Source: Corynebacterium variabile (lineage in GTDB: Bacteria > Actinomycetota > Actinomycetes > Mycobacteriales > Mycobacteriaceae). From it: a stretch of 64,000 bases of DNA. The notes beneath the pieces are model-generated. The model worked only from the letters and a program-made list of their open reading frames with translations, was not told the DNA's origin and made no database searches. Made by a program: the position numbers and the translations under genes. Positions 19,533-30,604 of this stretch are shown in pieces (within the stretch, counting starts at the first letter, position 1; each line of letters starts with the position of its first letter). Location: NCBI RefSeq assembly GCF_006539825.1, contig NZ_BJNT01000006.1:62001-126000 (forward strand), written 5' to 3'.

Positions 19533-19766
19533 TCACCACTGGTCCTTGTGGTTGACGATCTCCTTGATCTTCCAGGCGTTCACCCCGGCGACGACGAGGG
19601 CGACCAGGGCGACGACGAAGAAGAACTTCATGAAGAAACCGAGAACCACTCCGGCGACCACCACGCCACCGGCGATCTGCAGGGCACGGGAGTGCTTGCG
19701 CACGTCCTGCTTGCGCTGGGTGACGGAACTGCCGGCGTACTTGTTGACTGACTTCTCAGGGCTCAT
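19533..19766 (-). CDS. Small membrane protein, 77 residues
   Basis: This small protein has a basic N-terminus (KYAGSSVTQRKQDVRKHSRALQ) followed by two adjacent hydrophobic segments, IAGGVVVAGVVLGFFMKFFF and VVALVALVVAGVNAW. It then ends in a charged tail, so both termini are probably cytoplasmic. I recognise no named family. It sits nine bases after the yigZ gene and seven bases before the S4 gene, in the dnaE operon. Codon use matches the neighbours. Confidence 0.75.
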   Translation of the reverse strand: MSPEKSVNKYAGSSVTQRKQDVRKHSRALQIAGGVVVAGVVLGFFMKFFFVVALVALVVAGVNAWKIKEIVNHKDQW

Positions 19767-19775
19767 GGGGCAAGA

Positions 19776-20438
19776 TTACCGGGTACCGGCCTCCCGGGTG
19801 CCCACCGGCACGTCGCACCACTGTTCCCCGGTACGCCTCGCCGTCACCGTCCCTCCGGTGAGCCCGGCGACTGTTCCGGTGGGATCCTCCGCCGGGTCGA
19901 GGGTGAGGGTGAGCGTCACCTCGGCCCCGTACGATGCCTCGACCTCCATGCCCCGGTTGCGCAGGTCAGCCTCAAGGCGCCCGGCGTCCGCATGGGACAC
20001 CGAGAGGGTCCACAGTGCCCGTAGCTCCCGGCGGACGACGGTGATCCTGTCCAGCACCTCACGGGTGGCGTCCCCGTACGCGCGGACCAGTCCACCGGTA
20101 CCGAGTTTCACCCCGCCGAACCAGCGGACCACGACCACCGCCACATCCTGCAGTTCAGAGCCGCGAAGGACCTCCAGCATGGGCTGGCCTGCCGTGCCGG
20201 AGGGCTCACCGTCGTCACTGGACCGCTCGACCGGGTTCGCACCGTCGACGTGGAGGATGAAGGCCGAGCAGTGGTGCCGGGCGTCCGGATATCCGGCGCG
20301 GACGGTGGCGACGAACGCCCGGGCGTCCTCCTCGGCGGTGACGCGGGCAGCCAGGGCGAGGAACCGGGAACGCCGGATCTCGAGGGTGGCGTCCCAGGTC
20401 GTCCCGTCGGCAGGACGCCGGTAGGCGGCGTCCACCAT
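19776..20438 (-). CDS. YigZ/IMPACT-family protein
   Basis: This 220-residue protein carries the UPF0029/IMPACT N-terminal domain. The signature is SSDDGEPSGTAGQPMLEVL followed by VVVVRWFGGVKLGTGGLVRAYGD, and the ferredoxin-like C-terminal domain follows (VEASYGAEVTLTLTLDP). Bacterial YigZ proteins are thought to bind nucleic acid or ribosomes; the exact role is not known. It lies 15 bases after dnaE, so it is cotranscribed with the replicative polymerase gene. Confidence 0.92.
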   Translation of the reverse strand: MVDAAYRRPADGTTWDATLEIRRSRFLALAARVTAEEDARAFVATVRAGYPDARHHCSAFILHVDGANPVERSSDDGEPSGTAGQPMLEVLRGSELQDVAVVVVRWFGGVKLGTGGLVRAYGDATREVLDRITVVRRELRALWTLSVSHADAGRLEADLRNRGMEVEASYGAEVTLTLTLDPAEDPTGTVAGLTGGTVTARRTGEQWCDVPVGTREAGTR

Positions 20439-20453
20439 CTACCTCTCCCCCAT

Positions 20454-24020
<3,567 letters not shown>

Positions 24021-24043
24021 GGCGGACAGTCTACCGCCGGACT

Positions 24044-24382
24044 CTAGCGTGCGAACGGACCGATGTAGATCAGCACGGTGTTCACCACGACAACCACGCC
24101 GAACAGGATCCCCCACACCGGGGAGGTGAGGGATCTGAGTGCCAGGACCCCTGCGCCCAGGATCACGATCTTGAGCAGCAGGGCGAGCACAGGAACATCA
24201 AAAGTCGCCTGCGGTGAGACGAAGAGCGCCCAGAGGGAACCTGCGACGATCAGGATCCCGAGCATCCAGACCCAACTGCGGACACCTGTCGGTGCGGCAC
24301 GCCAGGCGAACACCGCAAGGGCGATGAACGCGACCACTTCGACGAAGAAGGCCACGAGGTCGTTGGCATTGACATCCTCCAC
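24044..24382 (-). CDS. YrdB-like four-helix membrane protein
   Basis: This 112-residue integral membrane protein has four hydrophobic segments: [56 protein letters not shown] and [19 protein letters not shown]. The layout, with an early glutamate in the first helix and FAWRAAPTG after it, matches the YrdB/DUF2568 family of unknown function. The GTG at 24382 is chosen because an AGGGGTG ribosome site lies just upstream; a GTG at 24388 is possible. It precedes dnaE by 23 bases. Confidence 0.8.
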   Translation of the reverse strand: MEDVNANDLVAFFVEVVAFIALAVFAWRAAPTGVRSWVWMLGILIVAGSLWALFVSPQATFDVPVLALLLKIVILGAGVLALRSLTSPVWGILFGVVVVVNTVLIYIGPFAR

Positions 24383-24547
24383 GGTCACCCCTGGGAGCAG
24401 TGGAAAGCGGTATGCTTCCGCGACTACCCACAATGATGACGGACGCAGACCTCCGGCGCCAGGACCAGAATCGGACGCCTCCCACTCCGCCGCGTCGCCA
24501 TTCACCGTCGATCGTCGGCATATCCTTCCCAGGACTAGCATGGCGGC

Positions 24548-24925
24548 ATGGACGCCACAGAAGCCGCCACTGTCGCCGAAGAGTTCTTCGACACTTACAC
24601 ACGCCATCTCCTGGACCGGGACGCCGCCGCACTGGCCGACGCCTACGCCGTACCCGCGCTCATCGAGTTCCCACGCCAGCGCATCCTCGTGACCGACCCC
24701 TCCCAGACCGAGCAGTTCTTTGCCGGCGCGTTCGGTCAGTACGAGGGCATCAAGGACGCCTCGACCACCATCACTGTTCCTGCTGCGACCGACCACAGCA
24801 TCTGGGTGGTGGTCGAGTTCGAATATGACGGTCCCGACGATGTGATCCCCGGGGAGCGCAACATGTACCAGCTGGTCCGCGTGGACGGCGGATGGAAGAT
24901 CGGCGTCCTCACGCCGCTGGGGTGA
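24548..24925 (+). CDS. NTF2/SnoaL-like protein
   Basis: This 125-residue soluble protein has the helix-then-sheet pattern of the NTF2-like fold: a helical N-terminus (AATVAEEFFDTYTRHLLDRDAAALADAYAVPALIEFP in pieces) followed by beta strands ending MYQLVRVDGGWKIGVLTPLG. Such small domains act as enzymes or as binding modules; no catalytic residue can be assigned. A TAGCAT -10-like box at 24536-24541 ends six bases before the ATG, so a leaderless transcript is likely. It is divergent from the YrdB-like gene, 165 bases away. Confidence 0.75.
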   Translation: MDATEAATVAEEFFDTYTRHLLDRDAAALADAYAVPALIEFPRQRILVTDPSQTEQFFAGAFGQYEGIKDASTTITVPAATDHSIWVVVEFEYDGPDDVIPGERNMYQLVRVDGGWKIGVLTPLG

Positions 24926-24945
24926 TGCTGGTCCTGCTGTACGGT

Positions 24946-25001
24946 GCTATACCCGATGCTTTTTGCTATACACCCTCCTTTTTCGCTATACGCGCCATAA
25001 T
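24946..25001 (+). promoter_or_regulatory. Triple GCTATAC repeat and leaderless promoter of the ATPase gene
   Basis: Three copies of GCTATAC start at 24946, 24965 and 24985, that is every 19-20 bases or about two helical turns. Two are preceded by T-runs. A CATAAT -10 box at 24996-25001 ends six bases before the ATG at 25008, predicting a leaderless mRNA. The repeats look like stacked binding sites for a regulator, possibly the ATPase itself. The stretch is far richer in A+T than the genes around it. Confidence 0.6.
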
Positions 25002-25007
25002 TTGCAC

Positions 25008-26183
25008 ATGACTACCGCGCCGTCGCCACGTCAGCCGAACCCCTATCGCCCGGGCTTCAACCAGGCTCCACTGGTGTTCGCAGGACGCACAGATGTACTG
25101 GACGCCGCCAATGAAGCACTTGAGGTCGCGGCTTTCGACGGCAGGACGGCCCGCCCCCTCATCCTCGTCGGCCCCCGAGGAGTCGGAAAAACTGTCACGC
25201 TGGGCGAGATCTCCCATGCCGCTGCCGAACAGCTCTCGTGGCCGACCGTGCACGTCGAGGCGAAAAGGTCGGATCTCATAGGTGATCTGACCTCGAAGCT
25301 CCGGGCGGCGCGGGAACTCTTTGAGGGAATCACCCCCACCGACTCCGGCACATCGAGGCGGGTACAACTCATCGGTGCAAAGGTCCAGGCATCGATACCG
25401 GGTATCGGTGGCGGCGTCGAAGTTTCCCGGGAAGAGGACAGTTCACCGGAGTCATTGGGTAGCGTCCTACGATCAACCATGACCGCGGCGATGTCCCGGG
25501 ACGCAGGTCTTCTTGTCACCCTCGATGAACTGCAGAACGCTACCGCCGCGGAACTCCACGAACTCGGCGGTGTGCTCCAGGAGACGGTTCCCGAAAACTG
25601 GCCGTTGGTCATTGCCGTCGCCGCGCTTCCGTCCCTGCGGGAGAAGCGCGACAAGCAGCTTCCCACATACCTCGAACGCGCGGAATGGCACCCGCTGGAG
25701 TCACTGGCCGGCCCGGATGCGAGGGAGGCCCTGACAGCTCCGGCGGGCCAGTCCGGCCGCCCGATGGACCCGGACGCAGCCGACCACCTCATCGCCCAGA
25801 CCGGCGGCTATCCTTACGCCATCCAGGTCGCCGGCCACTTTGCCTGGCGTGCGTCCCACGGGAGCGACCGCATCACCGGGGAACACGCCCACGCCGCGCT
25901 TCCCCGTATCGCGGCCGACCTGGAGCAGCTGTTCCTCAGCAGATGGGAGGACGCCAGCGACCGCGAACGGGACTACCTGACTGCCTTGGCCGCTGCGGAA
26001 TCCACCGTCGACGAACCGAACGGAGGACAAGTGGCGGATGCGATGGGCGCGGAGATCCGGAGCGTCTCCTACCTGCGCGACCGTCTGATCAAGAAGGGGA
26101 CGATCTACCGGAGCGGATCAGGTGGACTGCACTTCATCACTCCCGGCATGGGCGCATGGGTGAGGCGTCACACAGCTGACTGA
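25008..26183 (+). CDS. AAA+/ORC-type ATPase with C-terminal winged helix
   Basis: This 391-residue P-loop ATPase has Walker A GPRGVGKT (about residues 55-62) and Walker B LLVTLDELQ. The region after LLSRW (ASDRERDYLTALAAAE...VSYLRDRLIKKGTIYRSGSGGLHFITPGM) reads like a winged-helix DNA-binding domain. The overall plan resembles Cdc6/ORC-like AAA ATPases and STAND-type regulators scattered through actinobacteria. Its cellular role is unknown; DNA binding and self-regulation at the GCTATAC repeats are inferences. The ATG at 25008 (MTTAPSPRQPNPYRPG) is supported by the leaderless promoter. Its 3' end overlaps the convergent membrane-protein gene by 16 bases. Confidence 0.82.
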   Translation: MTTAPSPRQPNPYRPGFNQAPLVFAGRTDVLDAANEALEVAAFDGRTARPLILVGPRGVGKTVTLGEISHAAAEQLSWPTVHVEAKRSDLIGDLTSKLRAARELFEGITPTDSGTSRRVQLIGAKVQASIPGIGGGVEVSREEDSSPESLGSVLRSTMTAAMSRDAGLLVTLDELQNATAAELHELGGVLQETVPENWPLVIAVAALPSLREKRDKQLPTYLERAEWHPLESLAGPDAREALTAPAGQSGRPMDPDAADHLIAQTGGYPYAIQVAGHFAWRASHGSDRITGEHAHAALPRIAADLEQLFLSRWEDASDRERDYLTALAAAESTVDEPNGGQVADAMGAEIRSVSYLRDRLIKKGTIYRSGSGGLHFITPGMGAWVRRHTAD

Positions 26184-26632
26184 GGTGGTTGCCCTACCAC
26201 CTCGATGGCCGCGTCGCGGCAGGCCAGTGCGTCAGCATTGGTGGGGAAAACGACGTTGTACCGCTCCCCTGCCATCGTCCTGATCTGCAGCGCGACACTG
26301 CCTCCGAGGTTCAGTCGGACGCCGTCCAGTGAGGTCGCCCGCCCGGTGACCTGCCAGTTGAGCAGGACGTGGTTCATGCCGTCATCCGGGGCGACGGTCA
26401 CAGAGTCGATCTGCCCCGCGGGAATACTGCGCCGGTAGAAGGTGCCGACCACATCGACGGTCTCCTGTCCCACACTGACGGTCAACCGCAGACCGAAGGC
26501 CGCCCAGACCACGAAGAGCAGAACGACCACGACGATCAGCTGGACGGCCGGCTCCCGGACCACAATCGCCAGCAGGATCGCCGGCGCCGGATGCACCGAG
26601 AAGACGGTGATCTTTCCGGCTGAGCTGGTCAT
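26168..26632 (-). CDS. Membrane protein with PH-like domain, paralogue A
   Basis: This 154-residue protein has two hydrophobic stretches near the N-terminus (ILLAIVVREPAVQLIVVVVLLFVVWAAFG in pieces) followed by a beta-rich domain. That domain has VDVVGTFYRRSIPAGQIDSVTVAPDD and LNLGGSVALQIRTMAGERYNVVFPTNAD. The domain resembles bacterial PH (bPH) modules, placed outside or at the membrane surface. It is a close paralogue of the next gene upstream, with the same domain order. The two are nine bases apart and presumably form one operon. Function unknown. Confidence 0.75.
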   Translation of the reverse strand: MTSSAGKITVFSVHPAPAILLAIVVREPAVQLIVVVVLLFVVWAAFGLRLTVSVGQETVDVVGTFYRRSIPAGQIDSVTVAPDDGMNHVLLNWQVTGRATSLDGVRLNLGGSVALQIRTMAGERYNVVFPTNADALACRDAAIEVVGQPPQSAV

Positions 26633-26641
26633 GTACCCAGG

Positions 26642-27136
26642 CTACGATGCCTGCACCGCCGACGCTGCCGCAACCGCCGCCACACAGGCCTCGCCGTCTG
26701 ACGTTGTGCCGAGGAAGACCTTGTACGTCTCGCCGCCCGTCGTGCGCATGCGCACCCCGAGCATCCCACCGAGCCCGATCCGGACCCCCACTGGCGAGGA
26801 CGCCAGTCCAGCGACCGGCCACTGGATGAGACTGTGGTCCGCCACACTTTCGCGGTGAAGGCTGACTTCGGCGATCTCGTCCACGGGGATGCTACGACGG
26901 TAGAACGGTCCGGCGATGTCCACGTTCCGTGCGCCAACCCTGACGGACACCCGGGCAGCGAACGCCGCCCACACCAGCAGCGCCAGGAGACCGGCAACCA
27001 GAGCGATCACCCACCAGACCGGCTCCACGAGAACCGCCACCAGCGAGGGCATCAGGATGACGAACGGGATGACCCGGAACTCGATCGGTGTACGTGCCTC
27101 GAACACTGATTCCCCCGCACTTCTCACCGAATCCAT
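26642..27136 (-). CDS. Membrane protein with PH-like domain, paralogue B
   Basis: This 164-residue protein has the same plan as its downstream neighbour: two N-terminal membrane segments (FRVIPFVILMPSLVAVLV and VWWVIALVAGLLALLVWAAF), then a PH-like domain with VGARNVDIAGPFYRRSIPVDEIAEVSL and IGLGGMLGVRMRTTGGETYKVFLGTTSD. The shared FYRRSIP core and matching strand order show that the pair arose by tandem duplication. The ATG at 27136 begins about 50 bases downstream of a 19-bp inverted repeat. No function can be assigned. Confidence 0.75.
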   Translation of the reverse strand: MDSVRSAGESVFEARTPIEFRVIPFVILMPSLVAVLVEPVWWVIALVAGLLALLVWAAFAARVSVRVGARNVDIAGPFYRRSIPVDEIAEVSLHRESVADHSLIQWPVAGLASSPVGVRIGLGGMLGVRMRTTGGETYKVFLGTTSDGEACVAAVAAASAVQAS

Positions 27137-27186
27137 GGGCTCAGCTTACCGGCGGCCGCCCGTCACCGACCAACGCTCGGTTGCAG

Positions 27187-27257
27187 CATGTCTGCGGCAC
27201 TCACAGAATCGGCGATCCGTGGCACAGAAAGCAGGATTTGTGAGTGCCGCAGACATG
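27187..27257. repeat. 19-bp perfect inverted repeat with 33-base spacer
   Basis: The arm CATGTCTGCGGCACTCACA (27187-27205) is repeated exactly in reverse complement at 27239-27257. It lies between the nadC stop and the paralogue B start, all leftward genes. It can form a long RNA or DNA hairpin, but no U-run follows, so it is not a standard terminator. It may be a dispersed hairpin element or the ends of a small non-coding element. Confidence 0.75.
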
Positions 27258-27264
27258 AGGCCCC

Positions 27265-28242
27265 TCACTCCAGGTCGAGGCCGATGTCCAGCGAGGCGAC
27301 AGAGTGGGTGAGCCCACCGACGGCGACGGAGTCCACACCGGACGCCGCGTAATCGCCGACCACACCGAGGGTCAGACCACCCGAGGATTCGAGCAGCACA
27401 TTCGGCGCCTTCTCGGCACGCATCCCCACCGCAGCGACCGTGTCCGCGACGGAGAAGTTGTCCAGCAGCACCTGCTGCGGCGGGCGCTTCAGCGCCAGCA
27501 CCTCACGCAGCTGCACCAGATTGTCGACCTCCACCTCGCACCACAGTTCCGGGTGCGCGGCACGCACGGCCAGGTAGGCGTCCACCACTCCACCACCGGC
27601 GGTGACGTGGTTGTCCTTGACCATCGCCTGGTCGGAGAGGTTGTAGCGGTGCGGCACACCGCCGCCGTGGACCACGGCCCGCTTCTCCAGCAGACGCAGG
27701 CCCGGCAGGGTCTTGCGGGAATCCCTGACCGCGACCGAATGGTCCTCCGGCGCGGTCTCCTCGACCGCGGACACCCAGGCCGCGGTCTGCGTCGCCACAC
27801 CGGAGGCATGGGAGAGCATGTTGAGCACCGTGCGCTCCAGCTGCAGGATCGCGCGCACCGGACCAGTGAGTACGCCCACCGTGTCGGCCGGCGCGACGAC
27901 CGCACCGTTGGCCACCGCGTCAGTCAGCGCGACCGTTCCACCGAGCACAGCGGCGAAGGTGGGCTCGGCGGCCTCGACGAGGATGGAGCGGACGGCATCG
28001 ATACCGGAGACCACGCCACCGGACCGGGCGACCAGCAGGCCGCGTCCGGTCTCGCCCCTCGCAACGGTGGCCAGCGTCGTGGCGTCCCCGTCGGAGAGGT
28101 CCTCCGACAGGGCGGTCCGGGCGAGGGTGGTGAACAGAGAGGGTGCGCAGCCCAGGTCACCCAGCGGGGCGGTGTAGGGGAAGCGCTGATCAGCCGGGAA
28201 CATCTCCCGACGCGAAGTCTTGGTAACAGGCACGGCGGACAA
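27265..28242 (-). CDS. nadC: Nicotinate-nucleotide pyrophosphorylase (quinolinate PRTase)
   Basis: NadC makes nicotinate mononucleotide from quinolinate and PRPP, the committed step of de novo NAD synthesis. The 325-residue protein shows RTVLNMLSHASGVATQT, DSRKTLPGLRLLEKRAVVHGGG, HRYNLSDQAMVKDNH, and CEVEVDNLVQLREVL. About 25 extra N-terminal residues (MSAVPVTKTSRREMFPADQ) precede the catalytic core. The TTG at 28242 fits a GGGGAG ribosome site five bases upstream; a GTG at 28233 is the alternative. It follows nadA directly. Confidence 0.95.
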   Translation of the reverse strand: MSAVPVTKTSRREMFPADQRFPYTAPLGDLGCAPSLFTTLARTALSEDLSDGDATTLATVARGETGRGLLVARSGGVVSGIDAVRSILVEAAEPTFAAVLGGTVALTDAVANGAVVAPADTVGVLTGPVRAILQLERTVLNMLSHASGVATQTAAWVSAVEETAPEDHSVAVRDSRKTLPGLRLLEKRAVVHGGGVPHRYNLSDQAMVKDNHVTAGGGVVDAYLAVRAAHPELWCEVEVDNLVQLREVLALKRPPQQVLLDNFSVADTVAAVGMRAEKAPNVLLESSGGLTLGVVGDYAASGVDSVAVGGLTHSVASLDIGLDLE

Positions 28243-28244
28243 AC

Positions 28245-29339
28245 TTACTCCCCACCGCCCGGATTTCCGACAGCGATCATCCGTTCCACCGCCTGACGTG
28301 CCTTTTCGGCGACGTCAGGGGCCACATCGACCTCGTCGGCGCCGAGGGCGAGACAGCGCAGCAGGGCCGCCGGGGTGATCATCTTCATGTACGGGCACGC
28401 CGCCCGCTCGTTGACAGGTGCGAAGTCCACGTCCGGGGCCACGCCGCGCAGCTGGTGGAGCATGCCGACCTCCGTGGCGACAAGCACCTTGCCGCGTCCT
28501 GCGTCGGACGCCACCTTCGCCGAGGTGAGCATTTCTCCGGTGGAGAGCATGTGGACGCGTTCCGGGTCGATGACGCCTTCCCCCGCCAGGTAGATCGCGG
28601 AGTTCGCGCAGCCGCACTCCGGGTGGATGAACAGGTCGGCGTCCGGATTCTCCTCTGCCCGGCGCGCCAGTTCCGGCCCGGAGATCCCGGCGTGGACGTG
28701 GCACTCGCCCGCCCAGACGTGGATGTTGTCGCGACCGGTCTCGCGGCGTACGTGGGCTCCGAGGAACTGGTCCGGGCCGAAGAGGATCTCCTTGTCCGCG
28801 GGCAGCCCCGCGACCACGTCCACGGCGTTGGAGCTGGTGCAGCAGACGTCGGTGAGGCCCTTCACCGCGGCGGTGGTGTTGATGTAGCTGACCACCAGCG
28901 CGTCGGGGTGCTCTGCCTTCCACTCGGCCAGCTCGGTCTCGGTGAGGGAGTCCGCCAGGGAACAGCCGGCCTCGGCGTCCGGGATGAGGACGGTCTTGTC
29001 CGGGGAGAGGATCTTCGCGGTCTCGGCCATGAAGTGCACGCCGCAGAACACGATGACGTCGGCGTCGGTTTCCGCGGCGATGCGGGAGAGGGCCAGTGAG
29101 TCGCCGGTGTGGTCGGCGATGTCCTGGATCTCGGGCAGTTCGTAGTTGTGGGCGAGGATGACGGCGTTGCGGGCCGTCTTCAGCCGGCGGATCTCGTCTG
29201 CCCAGTCCTCGTTGCCGTCGATCCCTTCCCAGCGTCCGACCGGTCCGTCGGGGCCGACGTGGCCGGGCGCTCGGTGGACGGCGGACAGTAGTGGGCTGTC
29301 CAACTCGTCGAGGGTCTGAAGGGTGGTCGTCACAGTCAT
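28245..29339 (-). CDS. nadA: Quinolinate synthase
   Basis: NadA condenses iminoaspartate with dihydroxyacetone phosphate to quinolinate, using a 4Fe-4S cluster. It has 364 residues. Three cysteine segments expected to bind the cluster are visible: [23 protein letters not shown] and [11 protein letters not shown], along with [12 protein letters not shown]. The ATG at 29339 ([13 protein letters not shown]) is preferred over one 39 bases upstream. It leads nadC. The aspartate-oxidising partner (nadB or an aspartate dehydrogenase), and the nadS and ndnR genes that flank nadA-nadC in Corynebacterium glutamicum, are not adjacent here. Confidence 0.95.
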   Translation of the reverse strand: MTVTTTLQTLDELDSPLLSAVHRAPGHVGPDGPVGRWEGIDGNEDWADEIRRLKTARNAVILAHNYELPEIQDIADHTGDSLALSRIAAETDADVIVFCGVHFMAETAKILSPDKTVLIPDAEAGCSLADSLTETELAEWKAEHPDALVVSYINTTAAVKGLTDVCCTSSNAVDVVAGLPADKEILFGPDQFLGAHVRRETGRDNIHVWAGECHVHAGISGPELARRAEENPDADLFIHPECGCANSAIYLAGEGVIDPERVHMLSTGEMLTSAKVASDAGRGKVLVATEVGMLHQLRGVAPDVDFAPVNERAACPYMKMITPAALLRCLALGADEVDVAPDVAEKARQAVERMIAVGNPGGGE

Positions 29340-29356
29340 GACGGAAGACAATACAG

Positions 29357-29370
29357 TGTTCAGCTGCACA
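29357..29370. promoter_or_regulatory. 14-bp near-palindrome between nadA and the PLP-protein gene
   Basis: TGTTCAGCTGCACA, centred on CAGCTG, is symmetrical at 12 of 14 positions. It sits in the 59-base divergent gap 18 bases upstream of nadA and 29 bases upstream of the rightward gene. It is a reasonable operator candidate for an NAD-responsive or other dimeric regulator. No clear -35/-10 pairs were found for either gene. Confidence 0.35.
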
Positions 29371-29398
29371 AGGACCACAAGTATGGAATTATCCGGGA

Positions 29399-30604
29399 AT
29401 GAGTGTGCCCCGTCCTTCCGTCCGCGCCGCCGTCGCAGACCGTGAGGCGCCGTTCAGCGTCCTCGATCTGGATGCGGCCCTCGCCAACACCGCCGATCTC
29501 GTCCGCCGTGCGTCCGGCACCCCGGTCCGACTGGCGACGAAGTCCGTCCGTATCCGCCCGCTGATCTCCCGTCTGCTGGAGTGCGAGGGCATCGAGGGCC
29601 TGCTGGCCTACCATCTCGGAGAGGCGCTCTGGCTGGTCGACGAACAGGTCAGCGACGACATCCTCGTCGCCTACCCCTGCGTCACCCCGTCACTGCTACG
29701 GCAGCTCACCGCCGACTCCCGCTATCTGGACGCGGTGACCGTCATGGTCGACAGCGTCGACCACCTCGACCTGTTGGACGCCGCGTCCCCGCCGGAGGAC
29801 CGCGTCGGCACCGTCCGCGTCTGTCTCGACGTCGACGCCTCGCTCGCCGTCGGCCCGCTGCATCTCGGTGCGCGCCGCTCGCCGGTACATACGGTGGAGG
29901 ACGCCACGCGCCTGGCCGGGCAGATCTGCGCCCGCCCCGGTGTGGAGCTCGTCGGCATCATGGCCTACGAGGGGCAGGTCGCCGGCACCACCGACACCTC
30001 CCCCGCTGTCGCGGCGATGAAGGCCGCCTCGGTGAAGGAACTGGCCGGGCGCCGCGCGAAGATCGTCGCCGCGGTCAGGACGGTCGTCGAAGCCCGTGGC
30101 GGGCAGCTGGAGTTCGTCAACGGCGGCGGCACCGGATCGGCGGAGACCACCTCGGTCGAGGACGCCGTCACCGAGATCGGTGCCGGCTCCGGGATCATCG
30201 GTTCCGGACTCTTCGACCATTACCGCACCTTCTCCCCCGCGGCCGCCGAATGGTTCGTGCTGCCGGTCGTGCGCCGCGCCGCCACGGACATCGTGACCGT
30301 CGCCGGGGGTGGACGCCTAGCCTCCGGTGTCCCCGGTGCCGACCGTGTGCCGGTCGTGGACTTCCCCACCGGGCTGTCCTTCTCCGCCACGGAGGGCGCC
30401 GGTGAGGTCCAGACCCCGTTGCGCGGGACCGCCGCCCGCGACCTCGGCCTCGGCGACCATGTGTGGTTCCGCCACGCCAAGGCCGGTGAGCAGGCCGAGT
30501 GGACCGACAAGGTCACCGTCGTCTCCCGCGACCCCGCCGACAACACCACCCACGTCATCGCCGACTGGCCCACGTACCGCGGCGAAGGAAAGGTCTTCGT
30601 ATGA
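29399..30604 (+). CDS. Fold-III PLP enzyme, D-threonine aldolase/alanine racemase-like
   Basis: This 401-residue protein has the alanine-racemase-type PLP barrel: the cofactor lysine is in [17 protein letters not shown] (about residue 45), followed by [11 protein letters not shown] and FVNGGGTGS. The C-terminal beta domain ([36 protein letters not shown]) matches the D-threonine-aldolase superfamily (COG3616). The metal-binding residues of true D-threonine aldolases cannot be placed with confidence, so aldolase, deaminase or racemase activity remains open. Its stop overlaps the start of the oxidase gene (ATGA). Confidence 0.85.
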   Translation: MSVPRPSVRAAVADREAPFSVLDLDAALANTADLVRRASGTPVRLATKSVRIRPLISRLLECEGIEGLLAYHLGEALWLVDEQVSDDILVAYPCVTPSLLRQLTADSRYLDAVTVMVDSVDHLDLLDAASPPEDRVGTVRVCLDVDASLAVGPLHLGARRSPVHTVEDATRLAGQICARPGVELVGIMAYEGQVAGTTDTSPAVAAMKAASVKELAGRRAKIVAAVRTVVEARGGQLEFVNGGGTGSAETTSVEDAVTEIGAGSGIIGSGLFDHYRTFSPAAAEWFVLPVVRRAATDIVTVAGGGRLASGVPGADRVPVVDFPTGLSFSATEGAGEVQTPLRGTAARDLGLGDHVWFRHAKAGEQAEWTDKVTVVSRDPADNTTHVIADWPTYRGEGKVFV

